Positions 1 to 8,287 of a DNA stretch of 64,000 nt are shown here, one piece after another; the first letter of the stretch is position 1, and each line of letters starts with the position of its first letter. Made by a program: the position numbers and the translations under genes. The notes beneath the pieces are model-generated. The model was given only the letters and a program-made list of their open reading frames with translations. It ran no database searches and had not been told where the DNA came from. The stretch covers positions 217,931 through 281,930 of the forward strand of contig NZ_BBUY01000006.1 in the NCBI RefSeq assembly GCF_001590865.1. The letters are read 5' to 3'. Source of the DNA: Streptomyces sp. NBRC 110611. Lineage in GTDB: Bacteria > Actinomycetota > Actinomycetes > Streptomycetales > Streptomycetaceae.

Positions 1-740
1 AAGCGCGCGCCCTCGGAGCCGCAGACCTCCAGCCGCACATCGTGGCCCGCCCCGTTGTAACGCGTCGCGGTAACGGTCGCCAGGGTGTCGTCGTCGAAGC
101 GCAGCAGCGCCGCGCAGGTGTCCACATCGTCGGCCTCGGCGAAGAAGGGCGCACCACGGTTGCCGCCCTGGGCGTAGACCGAGACCACCTCGCGGCCGGT
201 CAGCCAGCGCAGGATGTCGAAGTCGTGGATGGAACAGTCCCGGAACAGCCCGCCGGAGGTGGGGAGGAAGGCCGGCGGCGGCGGGGTCCGGTCGCTGGTG
301 CAGGCGCGCAGGGTGTGCAGCCAGCCCAGTTCGCCCGACCGCAGGGCCGCACGGGCGGCGCGGTATCCGGCGTCGAAGCGGCGCTGGAAGCCGATCTGCA
401 CCGGCACGGTGCCCGCCCGCGCCCGTTCCGCGACGGCGATGGTGCCGGGTACGTCCAGGGCGACCGGCTTTTCGCAGAAGACCGGTACCCCGGCATCCAG
501 GGCCTGGTGGATCAGCGTGGCGTGCGCGCTGGTCGCGGCGGTGATCACCACGCCGTCCAGGCGCTCCGCGTACAGCGCCTCGATGCTCGCGGCGGCCCGT
601 ACGCCGAGGGTGTCCGCCAGCGAGGCGGCGCGCACGGTGTCGGTATCGGCCACCACGAGATCGGTGACGCCCTGGATGCTCTGGAGGGTCCGGGTGTGGA
701 ACGCGCCGATGCGCCCGGTGCCGATGAGGCCGATCTTCAT
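1..740 (-). CDS. iolG: Inositol 2-dehydrogenase (Gfo/Idh/MocA family), 3' end outside window
   Basis: Predicted NAD-dependent oxidation of myo-inositol to scyllo-inosose, first step of inositol catabolism, cytoplasmic. The ATG at 740 opens on a Rossmann nucleotide-binding motif (GLIGTGRIGAFH, residues 4-15); the catalytic-lysine motif CEKPVALD and the DCSIHDFDILRWL motif of the sugar-dehydrogenase fold follow. About 246 codons are visible, whereas family members are about 335 residues, so roughly 90 C-terminal residues lie left of the window. It is transcribed divergently from the LacI-type regulator, with an operator-like palindrome at 851-864 between them. A second paralogue lies at 4939-5967. 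A related sugar or scyllo-inositol dehydrogenase cannot be excluded. No frameshift is seen in the visible part. Confidence 0.85.
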   Translation of the reverse strand, partial: MKIGLIGTGRIGAFHTRTLQSIQGVTDLVVADTDTVRAASLADTLGVRAAASIEALYAERLDGVVITAATSAHATLIHQALDAGVPVFCEKPVALDVPGTIAVAERARAGTVPVQIGFQRRFDAGYRAARAALRSGELGWLHTLRACTSDRTPPPPAFLPTSGGLFRDCSIHDFDILRWLTGREVVSVYAQGGNRGAPFFAEADDVDTCAALLRFDDDTLATVTATRYNGAGHDVRLEVCGSEGAR

Positions 741-850
741 ACTCGGTCCTTCCGGGGGAGGGGACGGAGAGGGGAGGGGAGGTGAGAGGAGGGCGGAGAG
801 GGGGCCGTCCTGCCCTCCTGGGAGCGGCAGGGGAAGGCGGGCGGGAATGA

Positions 851-864
851 TTGGAACGGTCCAA
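851..864. promoter_or_regulatory. Candidate LacI-family operator, copy 1
   Basis: TTGGAACGGTCCAA is a 12-of-14 palindrome centred on CG, the centre typical of LacI/GalR operators. Its inner 13 bases (TGGAACGGTCCAA) recur exactly at 989-1001. It sits 111 bp upstream of the iolG start on the minus strand and upstream of the lacI-type gene on the plus strand. That it is the operator of the adjacent regulator is inference from position and shape. Confidence 0.6.
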
Positions 865-950
865 AGCTCCGCTTTCCCGGGAACCCTGCATGTCCGGATG
901 TCGGCATGTCAACCCTTATGCGGAGAGCGGGACGTGCGTGGAGACGGGCG

Positions 951-1002
951 TTGACGTCGACCTGCGCCGATGGAAGGATTCCCGCCCATGGAACGGTCCA
1001 AT
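951..1002 (+). promoter_or_regulatory. lacI promoter with overlapping operator copy 2
   Basis: TTGACG (951-956) and AAGGAT (974-979) are separated by 17 bp and resemble -35/-10 elements, which would put the transcription start at about 986-988, on the ATG at 988. The second TGGAACGGTCCAA copy (989-1001) therefore covers the predicted start point, an arrangement expected for autorepression. Promoter and operator are inferred from sequence only. Confidence 0.5.
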
Positions 1003-2082
1003 GGTTCGGCCGCTTCGGCTGGTCCGGCCGGCGAGCGGCTGGGCGCTGTGGCGCGGCCCCCGACGATCCGTGGCGTCGCCGAGCGTGCCGGGGTCTCCAA
1101 ATCGCTGGTCTCCCTCGTGCTCCAGGGCTCGCCACGGGTCAGTGACGCCAAGCGGCAGGCCGTTCTGGACGCCATCGACGAGCTGGGCTACCGGCCGAAC
1201 GCCGCGGCCCGGAGCCTGGTCGCGCGGCGCACGCACACCGTCGGCGTACTGCTGAACGACATGCGCAACCCCTGGTTCGTCGAGCTCCTCGACGGCCTCG
1301 GCTCGGTGCTCCAGGCGCACGGGCTCCGCATGCTGATGGCCGACGGCCGGCTCGACCGGCGGGCCGGACAGGATTTCGCCCGGACGTTCCAGGAGCTGCG
1401 CGTCGACGGCCTGGTCGTCGTCGGCATGCTCCCCGACACCGACGGGCTCGCCGAGGTCGCCGAGCGGCTGCCGACGGTCATCGCGGGCAACCATGAACCC
1501 CGGTTGCCGCACGCCGACATCGTCGCCAACGACGACGAGCGCGGCGCCCGCCTCGCCACCGAGCACCTCATCGCCCTCGGCCACCGCCGGATCGCCCATA
1601 TCGCCGGTCAGGGCCTGGTCGGTGAGCTGCGCCGGCGCGGCTTCGAGGCCGCCGTACGGGCCCACGGCCTGGCGGCGGAGGCCGTGGTGGAGAACGGTGA
1701 CGGGACGGAGGAGGGCGGCTACCGCGCCGCGGTCCGGCTGCTCACCGCGCCCCCGAACCCCTCGCCCGATGGCTCAGGCGGCGCTCGACGCCCCACCGCG
1801 GTCTTCGCGTTCAACGACATCTCCTGCGTCGGCGCGCTCTCCGCCGCGCAGGAACTGGGCCTGGACGTGCCCGCCGGCCTCTCCCTCGTCGGCTACGACA
1901 ACACCTACCTCGCCCGTATCCGGCACCTCTGGCTGACCTCGGTCGACAACGCCAGCTACGAGGTCGGCCGCCGCGCGGCGCGCTGCCTCCTGGACCGTAT
2001 GGAGCGCCCCGACGCCCCCGCCGTCCGTCAACGCGTCGCCCCGGAACTGGAGATCAGGGGCTCGACCGCGCCCCCGGCCTGA
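988..2082 (+). CDS. LacI-family transcriptional regulator
   Basis: Sugar-responsive DNA-binding repressor of 364 residues, usual length for LacI/GalR. The N-terminal HTH (PTIRGVAERAGVSKSLVSLV, about residues 25-45) is followed by the hinge motif ELGYRPNAAARSLV and a periplasmic-binding-protein-like effector domain (VGVLLNDMRNPWF, AVFAFNDISCVGAL, SLVGYDNT). I chose ATG 988 because AAGGA lies 9 nt upstream and the predicted promoter would also give a leaderless message there; an in-frame ATG at 970 has no ribosome site. The neighbouring iol genes suggest it responds to inositol or a pathway intermediate; the effector is not readable from sequence. It converges on the panE-like gene with 11 bp between stops. 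Confidence 0.85.
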   Translation: MERSNGSAASAGPAGERLGAVARPPTIRGVAERAGVSKSLVSLVLQGSPRVSDAKRQAVLDAIDELGYRPNAAARSLVARRTHTVGVLLNDMRNPWFVELLDGLGSVLQAHGLRMLMADGRLDRRAGQDFARTFQELRVDGLVVVGMLPDTDGLAEVAERLPTVIAGNHEPRLPHADIVANDDERGARLATEHLIALGHRRIAHIAGQGLVGELRRRGFEAAVRAHGLAAEAVVENGDGTEEGGYRAAVRLLTAPPNPSPDGSGGARRPTAVFAFNDISCVGALSAAQELGLDVPAGLSLVGYDNTYLARIRHLWLTSVDNASYEVGRRAARCLLDRMERPDAPAVRQRVAPELEIRGSTAPPA

Positions 2083-2093
2083 CCGGACGTGCC

Positions 2094-3020
2094 CTACGCC
2101 GCCTGCCCGCCCCGCAGCTCGCGGTCCACCGCCCGCAACAGCGTCAGCAGCATCCGGTTCAACGGGGTGGCGATGCCGTGCCGGTCACCCGCCCGTACCA
2201 CCGCCCCGGTGATGAACTCATGCTCCATCGGACGGCCCGCGAGACGGTCGTAGAGCATCGAGGAACCGCCGTCCGGAGGCGCCTGGGCGTACAGCTCCAG
2301 CGTCCTGGAGACGTCCTCCTCGCCGATGTCCGCACCCTCCGCCCGCGCCACGGCGGCGGCCTCGCGCAGCAGATCGCGGGTGAGCGCGGCCATCTCCGGG
2401 TCGGCGAAGATCCCTATCCGCTGCTGGAGGAGGGCGGTGATCGGGTTGGCCGCGATGTTGGTGAACAGCTTGCGCCAGGCCGTCGTCGCGAAGTTCTGGG
2501 CGCGGTGCACCCGCAGGCCGGTACCGTCCAGCAGTGCCGCGAAGCGGTCCGCCAACGCCCCTGCGGGGACGTGGAGTTCACTGGCGACGTGGTGGCGGAT
2601 CCGGCCGGGCGCCACGCGCTCCGCCGAGATGTAGACGGCCGTGGGAAGGACCGGGGTGCCCTCGGGTACGAACGGGGCGACGCGTTCCTCCTGGTGGATA
2701 CCGTTCTGCAGGACCGCGACCGCCGTGCCCGGACCGCACAGCCGCCGCAGCCAGCCTTCGGCGCCCGCGGTGTCCTGCGCCTTCGTGGTCAGCAGCACCC
2801 AGTCCACCGGTGTCACCTGAGCCGGGTCGCTGACGATACGTACCGCCGCGGTCCGGACCTCGCTGCCGCTCTCGACGCGGAGGCCGTCCAGCGGGCTGCG
2901 CACGCAGAGGGTGACGTCGAGGCCGGCCCAGTGGGCGAGTGCGGCGGTGTAGCCGCCGATCGCGCCGGCGCCGATGACCGCGATCCGGGCGGGCGCTGCG
3001 GCCCGTATTTCCTGGGACAT
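2094..3020 (-). CDS. Ketopantoate reductase family protein (PanE/ApbA)
   Basis: NADPH-dependent 2-oxoacid reductase fold; the reference activity is reduction of 2-dehydropantoate to pantoate in coenzyme A synthesis. The 308-residue protein has the N-terminal Rossmann motif IAVIGAGAIGGY (residues 13-24), and the all-helical C-terminal domain with the conserved lysine in AWRKLFTNIAANPITALL. Start ATG at 3020 has no clear ribosome site, but TACGAT on the minus strand (3032-3027) sits 6 nt upstream as a -10-like box, so the message may be leaderless. Its place inside an inositol locus raises the possibility that it acts on another 2-oxo acid; that is inference. Many Streptomyces carry several PanE-like paralogues, so no symbol is given. 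Confidence 0.75.
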   Translation of the reverse strand: MSQEIRAAAPARIAVIGAGAIGGYTAALAHWAGLDVTLCVRSPLDGLRVESGSEVRTAAVRIVSDPAQVTPVDWVLLTTKAQDTAGAEGWLRRLCGPGTAVAVLQNGIHQEERVAPFVPEGTPVLPTAVYISAERVAPGRIRHHVASELHVPAGALADRFAALLDGTGLRVHRAQNFATTAWRKLFTNIAANPITALLQQRIGIFADPEMAALTRDLLREAAAVARAEGADIGEEDVSRTLELYAQAPPDGGSSMLYDRLAGRPMEHEFITGAVVRAGDRHGIATPLNRMLLTLLRAVDRELRGGQAA

Positions 3021-3081
3021 ACCACGATCGTAGAGCCGTGGCGGGAGGGCATCACCGGGTCCACAGGGGGGGCGGGCACGC

Positions 3082-3117
3082 CCGGGCCCCGGCGCCGGAG
3101 CGGACGCCGGGGCCCGG
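3082..3117 (-). terminator. Hairpin downstream of small HTH gene
   Basis: CCGGGCCCCGGCG (3082-3094) and CGCCGGGGCCCGG (3105-3117) form a perfect 13-bp stem with a 10-nt loop, 34 bp past the stop of the minus-strand gene at 3151. There is no U-tract, as is common for terminators of GC-rich actinobacteria. Confidence 0.55.
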
Positions 3118-3150
3118 AGCCCGTTCAGGCGGCTTCAGCTTCGGGCGGCT

Positions 3151-3345
3151 TCAGCGCCGGCCACGTGCGCCGGGCCGCTGGGCCACCCATGTTCTGACGG
3201 TGTCGGCGAACCAGTACGGTCTTCCGCCCTCCACCAGGTCCGGTTCCGGCAGCAGCCCGTGCTTGCGGTACGAGCGCACGGTGTCCGGCTGCACCTGGAT
3301 GTGTGCGGCGATCTCCTTGTACGACCAGAGCCTGCGGTCGGTCAT
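3151..3345 (-). CDS. Small MerR/excisionase-like helix-turn-helix protein
   Basis: A 64-residue protein made almost entirely of one winged-HTH of the MerR/Xis type: LWSYKEIAAHIQVQPDTVRS is the recognition helix region, followed by YRKHGLLPEPD and the wing segment GRPYWFADTVRTWV. Start at ATG 3345 is supported by GGAGGTGA 8 nt upstream (minus strand); an ATG five codons earlier overlaps that ribosome site. Such proteins occur as stand-alone chromosomal DNA-binding proteins in Streptomyces as well as in mobile elements. No integrase or other mobile gene is nearby, so I do not read it as an excisionase. Target unknown. Confidence 0.7.
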   Translation of the reverse strand: MTDRRLWSYKEIAAHIQVQPDTVRSYRKHGLLPEPDLVEGGRPYWFADTVRTWVAQRPGARGRR

Positions 3346-3514
3346 CTCTGTCACCTCCATGGACAGGGGAGCACTCAGCCTGTGCCCGGACAACGACGCT
3401 GAGTGACCATGAGGGAGGGGCTGTTGACCGGCTGTGACGGAAGGCTCGCCTGACCGTGACAGCCGTGATGGGGAGCGGACAGCTGTGACAGGAGGTGAAC
3501 GCACGGCCGGCCGG

Positions 3515-4936
3515 TCAGTCGTCCGCCCGGCCCGCCCCGGCCGCCCTCCGCAGCTCCTGTTCCAGATCCTCCAGCGCCAGCCCCTTCGTCTCCGGCGCGT
3601 ACCGCTTGCAGAAGGCCAGGGACAGTACGCACATCACGCCGAAGCACCAGAAGGTCGTACTCGCCCCGACCGCGTCCAGCAGCACCGGGAAGACCAGCGC
3701 GACCGCGAAGTTGACCATCCACATCACGAACACCGCGGCGCCCATGGCCAGCCCGCGCACCGTCAGCGGGAACATCTCGGCGAGCAGCAGCCATACGCCC
3801 GTGTTCAGCGTGCCCTGCATGAACGCCATGTACAGCACCATCAGGACGAGGACGAGAACACTGACGGCGGTGGAGTGCGGGAGGTGGAACGACGCGCCGA
3901 GCAGCGCGAGCGAGACGGCCATCCCGGCCAGCCCCGCGATCAGCATCGGCCGCCGCCCGACCCGGTCGATCAAGGACATCCCGATCGCGGTGGCGAGGAC
4001 CGAGACCGCGCCCACGGCGATGGTGGCGGTGATCGAGGCGCTGGTACCCAGCCCCGTCGAGGCCAGGATCTTGGGTGCGAAGTACACCACGGCGTTGACG
4101 CCGGTGATCTGCTGGACGGCCGCCAGACCGATGCCGACCAGCAGCAACCGCCGTACCCACGGTGTGCGCAGCTGCCGCCATGCGCCGCGCTGCGCGTCCG
4201 CCTCCAGGCCACGGGCGTGGTCGATACGGGCCAGCTCGGCGGGTACGTCCTCGGCCGGCAGCGTACGGCGCAGCACGCGCCCGGCCTCGTCCTGCCGCCC
4301 CTTGCTGATGTACCAGCGAGGCGTGTCGGGAAGGAAGAAGAGGCCGATGAACAGCGCCACCGCGGGGAGCGCCGCCAGGCCCAGCATCCAGCGCCAGGCC
4401 TCCCAGTGCGCCAGGGCCGCGTTGACGAGGTAGGCGAGCAGCTGGCCGCTGACGATCATCAGCGAGTTGAAGGACACCAGCCGGCCGCGGATGTGCGGAG
4501 GGGCGATCTCGGAGAGGTAGAGCGGGGTGATCACGGAGGCGCTGCCGACGGCGAGGCCGAGCACGAAGCGCGCCATCGTCATGAACGGGACGGTGGGCGA
4601 GACCGCCACGGCCACCGCGCCGCCGATGAACACCGCACCCGCCCACAGCAGGGAGTTGCGCCGCCCCAGCGCATCGGACATCCGGCCGCCGGCCAGGGAC
4701 CCGAAGGCGGCACCGATCAGCAGTGCGCTGGTGATGATGCCCTCGCCCAGGGAGGTGAGCCCGAAGTGGGCCTCCATGAAGGGGAGAGCGCCGGATATCA
4801 CTCCGGTGTCGTAGCCGAAGAGGGCGCCGCCGAGTGCGGCGATGGCGGCGATGCCGACGATGAAGCGCTTGGCGCCGGGGGCCTGCGGACCGATACGCGG
4901 GCGGGCGGACGCCTCCTGGCTGGTCGGGGCAGCCAT
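3515..4936 (-). CDS. MFS sugar porter, probable myo-inositol transporter
   Basis: A 473-residue, 12-TM major facilitator of the sugar porter family, predicted to import a sugar or polyol by proton symport. Family signatures are visible: GYDTGVISGALPF near the first TM, GGRMSDALGRR in loop 2-3, ETKGLALEDLEQEL-like PETKG motif at the C-terminus, and the QQITGVNAVVYFAPKI motif in TM7. It is the last gene of the minus-strand iolE-iolG2-transporter run, starting 2 bp after the dehydrogenase stop, which strongly suggests inositol as substrate (compare IolT). Substrate assignment is from context; a xylose, arabinose or glucose porter would look similar. Confidence 0.85.
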   Translation of the reverse strand: MAAPTSQEASARPRIGPQAPGAKRFIVGIAAIAALGGALFGYDTGVISGALPFMEAHFGLTSLGEGIITSALLIGAAFGSLAGGRMSDALGRRNSLLWAGAVFIGGAVAVAVSPTVPFMTMARFVLGLAVGSASVITPLYLSEIAPPHIRGRLVSFNSLMIVSGQLLAYLVNAALAHWEAWRWMLGLAALPAVALFIGLFFLPDTPRWYISKGRQDEAGRVLRRTLPAEDVPAELARIDHARGLEADAQRGAWRQLRTPWVRRLLLVGIGLAAVQQITGVNAVVYFAPKILASTGLGTSASITATIAVGAVSVLATAIGMSLIDRVGRRPMLIAGLAGMAVSLALLGASFHLPHSTAVSVLVLVLMVLYMAFMQGTLNTGVWLLLAEMFPLTVRGLAMGAAVFVMWMVNFAVALVFPVLLDAVGASTTFWCFGVMCVLSLAFCKRYAPETKGLALEDLEQELRRAAGAGRADD

Positions 4937-4938
4937 CG

Positions 4939-5967
4939 TCAGCCCCGGCTCCGGTACAGGTCCGGCCGCTCGACCAGCTCGACCGTGACCCGCTCACCGC
5001 TCTCCTGGGCGCGCACCCCCGCCTCGCACACCGCGGCCGCCGCATAGCCGTCCCAGCAGCTCGGGCCCTCGACCTCGCCGCGCCGGGTGGCGTCCACCCA
5101 GCGCTGCACCTGCCGGTCGTACGCCTCCTCGAAGCGCTCCACGAAACCGGGGGTGATCGAACCGCCCCACTGTCCGGCGGAGTTGACGAACACTCCGTGG
5201 TCGTCGCCGATGCGGGCGGTGCCGCGCTCGCCGACCGCCTCGCAGCCGACCTGGTAGCCGAAGGAGCAGTTCTGGAAGAGCTCGGTGTCCACGACCTGCC
5301 CGGCGGCGGTCTCGAAGAGGAACAGCTGCGGGTCGCTCAGCCCCTCGGGGGCGTTGCCGCTGGGTGCCGGCCGCAGCACCCGCACCGCCGTGATCTCCTC
5401 GTCCAGCAGCCAGCGGGTGGTGTCGATCTCGTGGACGACCGAGTCGTTGACGAGCATGGCGTTGGTGAAGCCGGGCGGGGTGGCGGGGCTGCGGTGCTTG
5501 TTGTGCAGCATCAGCGTCCGTCCGTAGGTCCCGGCGTCCAGAAGGGACTTGAGCTTCAGGTATCCGGAGTCGTAGCGCCGCATGAAGCCGACCTGGACGC
5601 GCCGGTGGCCGAGTGCTTCCTCGGCGCGCAGCACCCGCAGCGCCGACGCCGCGTCGGGGGTCAGCGGTTTTTCGCACAGCACGGGCAGATCGCGCTCGAA
5701 GGCGGTGAGCAGGGCGGCCTCGTGGGCCGGTCCGGGGGAGGCGATCAGTACGGCGTCCACGGCCGGGTCGGCCATCGCGGCGGCCGGGTCGGTGCAGGGC
5801 GTACAGTCCTCGATCCCTGCGGCGACGGCCTCCGCCCGGTCGGCGTCGATGTCGGCGACCGCCGCCACCCGTGCCCCGCTGATCACCTCGTTGATCCGGC
5901 GCACGTGGTCGGCGCCCATCCGCCCGGTCCCGATGACGGCGACGCCGAGGGTTCCCTTCAGGCTCAT
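4939..5967 (-). CDS. iolG: Inositol 2-dehydrogenase paralogue (Gfo/Idh/MocA family)
   Basis: A 342-residue NAD(P)-dependent dehydrogenase, the second of two in this locus. The Rossmann motif VAVIGTGRMGADH is at residues 8-20; CEKPLTPDA carries the catalytic lysine, and VVHEIDTTRWLL holds the active-site histidine-aspartate region. ATG 5967 is preceded by AAGGAG at a 10-nt spacing. It is placed between iolE (56 bp upstream) and the transporter (2 bp downstream), so it is probably cotranscribed with both. Two dehydrogenases could divide the work between myo-inositol and scyllo- or D-chiro-inositol, as known in other inositol-using bacteria; which does which cannot be read from the sequence. Confidence 0.85.
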   Translation of the reverse strand: MSLKGTLGVAVIGTGRMGADHVRRINEVISGARVAAVADIDADRAEAVAAGIEDCTPCTDPAAAMADPAVDAVLIASPGPAHEAALLTAFERDLPVLCEKPLTPDAASALRVLRAEEALGHRRVQVGFMRRYDSGYLKLKSLLDAGTYGRTLMLHNKHRSPATPPGFTNAMLVNDSVVHEIDTTRWLLDEEITAVRVLRPAPSGNAPEGLSDPQLFLFETAAGQVVDTELFQNCSFGYQVGCEAVGERGTARIGDDHGVFVNSAGQWGGSITPGFVERFEEAYDRQVQRWVDATRRGEVEGPSCWDGYAAAAVCEAGVRAQESGERVTVELVERPDLYRSRG

Positions 5968-6023
5968 GTCCGGTATCTCCTTGTTGCGTGGGGGTGTTGG
6001 CTGAGGGGGAGGGAGGGGTCGGC

Positions 6024-6944
6024 TCAGGCGCCGCAGGAGCGCAGGAAGCGGCGGGTGCGCTCGGCGATGGGGAGCGGCTGGTCGGGCGGGCAGGGGTACA
6101 TGTCCTGCTCGACGATGGCGAAGAGGTCGACGTCCAGCTGCTGTGCGGCCTCCAGTACGGGCGGCAGCGCGGGCACCCCGAGCGGCGGTTCGCACATCAC
6201 GCCCTGCCGGACGGCCGGGCCGAACGGCGTGCCCTTGGCGACGACATCGCGGAGGATGTCCGGGTCGACCTGCTTGAGGTGCAGATAGCCGATCCGCTCA
6301 CCGTAGGTGCGGATCAGCTTGACGCTGTCGCCGCCGCAGTACGCGTAATGCCCGGTGTCCAGGCAGAGGTTGACCAGGCCGGGGTCGGTCACGTGCAGGA
6401 ACCGCTCGACGTGCTCCTCGGTGTCGATGTGGGTGTCCGCGTGCGGGTGGACGACGATCTCCAGCCCGAACTCGTCCTGTACGCGCGTGCCCAGCCGCTC
6501 CATGCCGGTGGTCAGGTGCTTCCACTGCTCGATGGTGAGCTCGCGCGGCTCGATCTCCTCGGCGGTCTTGTCGTCGCGCCAGAAGGAGGGGATGACGACC
6601 AGGTGCTTGGCGCCCATGGCCTGGGTGAGGGTGGCGACCTCCGAGACCTGCGCCCAGGTCTTGTCCCATACGGACGGGCCGTGGTGCATCGAGGTGAAGA
6701 TCGTGCCGGCCGAGACCTTCAGGCCGCGGCGGGCGATCTCGTCGTGCAGGACGGCGGGGTCGGTGGGCAGGTAGCCGTACGGCCCGAGTTCGATCCACTC
6801 GTATCCGGCCTCGGTGACCTCGTCCAGGAACCGCTGCCAGGGGACCTGCTGGTCGTCGTCCGGGAACCATACGCCCCACGAGTCGGGGGCGGAGCCGACG
6901 CGAATGCGGTCCAGGGCGGGCGGGGCGGCATGGGGCAGAGACAT
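6024..6944 (-). CDS. iolE: Inosose dehydratase-like TIM-barrel protein
   Basis: Predicted to dehydrate scyllo-inosose to 3D-(3,5/4)-trihydroxycyclohexane-1,2-dione, the substrate of IolD. The 306-residue AP-endonuclease-2/xylose-isomerase-like barrel shows the metal and substrate motifs VGSAPDSWGVWFPDD (residues 16-30), VVHPHADTHI, CLDTGHYAYCGGD, HLKQVDP and IVEQDMY. Start ATG 6944 has a GAGGAGAG ribosome site; the longer in-frame extension to 7052 is low-complexity and lacks one. It heads the minus-strand arm and faces iolC across a 304-bp divergent control region. IolH or another sugar-phosphate isomerase is the main alternative, but the motif set fits IolE better. Confidence 0.8.
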   Translation of the reverse strand: MSLPHAAPPALDRIRVGSAPDSWGVWFPDDDQQVPWQRFLDEVTEAGYEWIELGPYGYLPTDPAVLHDEIARRGLKVSAGTIFTSMHHGPSVWDKTWAQVSEVATLTQAMGAKHLVVIPSFWRDDKTAEEIEPRELTIEQWKHLTTGMERLGTRVQDEFGLEIVVHPHADTHIDTEEHVERFLHVTDPGLVNLCLDTGHYAYCGGDSVKLIRTYGERIGYLHLKQVDPDILRDVVAKGTPFGPAVRQGVMCEPPLGVPALPPVLEAAQQLDVDLFAIVEQDMYPCPPDQPLPIAERTRRFLRSCGA

Positions 6945-7248
6945 GCTGCGGCTCTCCTCTCGCCGGTCGACGGTGACCGGGAGGCGCTGTGCTGGGTTGG
7001 TGGGCACAGCCTGTCTGCCGCCCCGGGGAGTGTCAAGACTTCGTCCTGACATAAGGACTTAAGGACTTTGTCGCGATCGGGGCGGGCGGCGACGGCCGGT
7101 GGCGGCGTCGGATGGTGACGTCAGAATGTAAGGACAAACTGTTGACAGGGGTTGATGGTCGGCGTTAGACCTTTCCCCAGGGCGGAAGCCTTCGACGGAC
7201 CATCCTCCGGGGGATACCCCCACCATCGGCCGACCCGAAGGGGCGTAT
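6945..7248. promoter_or_regulatory. Divergent iolE/iolC control region with AAGGAC repeats
   Basis: This 304-bp gap is less GC-rich than its flanks. It holds GTCCT (7043-7047) and AGGAC (7054-7058) as an inverted repeat with a 6-nt spacer, a further AAGGAC at 7061-7066, another at 7130-7135, and a perfect TGACGTCA palindrome at 7116-7123. The repeats bracket the region where both divergent promoters must lie. They do not resemble the TGGAACGGTCCAA element near the LacI gene, so a second regulator may act here. Confidence 0.5.
7142..7170 (+). promoter_or_regulatory. Candidate iolC promoter
   Basis: TTGACA (7142-7147), 17-bp spacer, TTAGAC (7165-7170): a perfect -35 and a fair -10, predicting a start near 7177 and a leader of about 70 nt before iolC. 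AAGGAC at 7130-7135 abuts the -35 box on its upstream side. Confidence 0.6.
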
Positions 7249-8244
7249 ATGACCGAGCCGTACGACCTGATCACCATGGGCCGTATCGGAGTGGATATCT
7301 ATCCGCTGCAGACCGGCGTGCCGCTGGCGCAGGTGGAGACGTTCGGGAAGTTCCTGGGGGGCTCGGCCACCAACGTCGCGGTCGCCGCCGCCCGCCTAGG
7401 GCGCCGCACCGCCGTCATCAGCCGCACCGGGCATGACCCGTTCGGCGACTACCTCCATCAGGCGCTGCGCGAGTTCGGCGTGGACGACCGCTGGGTGAGC
7501 CCGGTCGAGGAGTATCCGACTCCGGTCACCTTCTGCGAGATCTTCCCGCCGGACGACTTCCCGCTCTACTTCTACCGTCGGCCGAAGGCTCCCGACCTGG
7601 TCATCCACCCGGAGGAACTGGACCGGGACGCCATCGCGGCCGCGCGGATCTTCTGGATCACCGGGACGGGGCTGTGCGAGGAGCCGAGCCGGGGCGCCAC
7701 CCTCGCCGCCCTGGAGGCCCGGGCCAAGGCGGGCCCGACCGTCTTCGACCTCGACTGGCGGCCGATGTTCTGGGGCGGCGAGGGCGGTGCCTCCAAGGAC
7801 GGCGGGGCGACCGGCGCCGCGGCGATGGACACCGCCCGCCCGTACTACGAAGCCGCGCTGCGGTACGCCACCGTGGCCGTCGGCAATGTGGACGAGGCCG
7901 AGGTGGCGACCGGGCTGCGGGAGCCGAAGGCCTGCGCACAGGCGCTGCTGGAGCTGGGCGTGGAGCTGGCCGTCATCAAGCAGGGGCCGAAGGGCGTCCT
8001 GGCCGTGCACCGTGACGGGCGGGTCGCCGAGGTTCCGCCCACGCCCGTCGAGGTCGTCAACGGGCTGGGCGCCGGGGACTCGTTCGGCGGGGCGCTGTGC
8101 CACGGCCTGCTCTCCGGCTGGGACCTGGAGCCGATGATGCGTTACGCCAACGCGGCCGGCGCCATCGTCGCCTCCCGCCTCGCCTGTTCGTCCGCGATGC
8201 CCACGGCGGACGAGGTCGACGCCTTCCTCGCGGACCGTCGCTGA
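7249..8244 (+). CDS. iolC: 5-dehydro-2-deoxygluconokinase
   Basis: PfkB/ribokinase-family kinase of 331 residues that phosphorylates 2-deoxy-5-keto-gluconate with ATP, committing the ring-opened product to cleavage. Visible signatures are the N-terminal PfkB motif FGKFLGGSATNVAVAAARLG (residues 29-48) and the C-terminal ATP/anion-hole motif VNGLGAGDSFGGAL with the catalytic Asp. ATG 7249 follows GAAGGGGCG. It leads the plus-strand arm iolC-aldolase-iolB-iolD-mmsA. The short insertion GGEGGASKDGGATG near residue 180 is low-complexity and probably a surface loop. Confidence 0.9.
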   Translation: MTEPYDLITMGRIGVDIYPLQTGVPLAQVETFGKFLGGSATNVAVAAARLGRRTAVISRTGHDPFGDYLHQALREFGVDDRWVSPVEEYPTPVTFCEIFPPDDFPLYFYRRPKAPDLVIHPEELDRDAIAAARIFWITGTGLCEEPSRGATLAALEARAKAGPTVFDLDWRPMFWGGEGGASKDGGATGAAAMDTARPYYEAALRYATVAVGNVDEAEVATGLREPKACAQALLELGVELAVIKQGPKGVLAVHRDGRVAEVPPTPVEVVNGLGAGDSFGGALCHGLLSGWDLEPMMRYANAAGAIVASRLACSSAMPTADEVDAFLADRR

Positions 8245-8287
8245 CCACCCCCACCCCACCGGTGCACTCAAGAAGGTGAGTTGAGCC

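Noticed and set aside
3151..3345. Excisionase of an integrated element
   Set aside because: No integrase, replication gene or att-like duplication nearby; such small HTH proteins are common on the chromosome.
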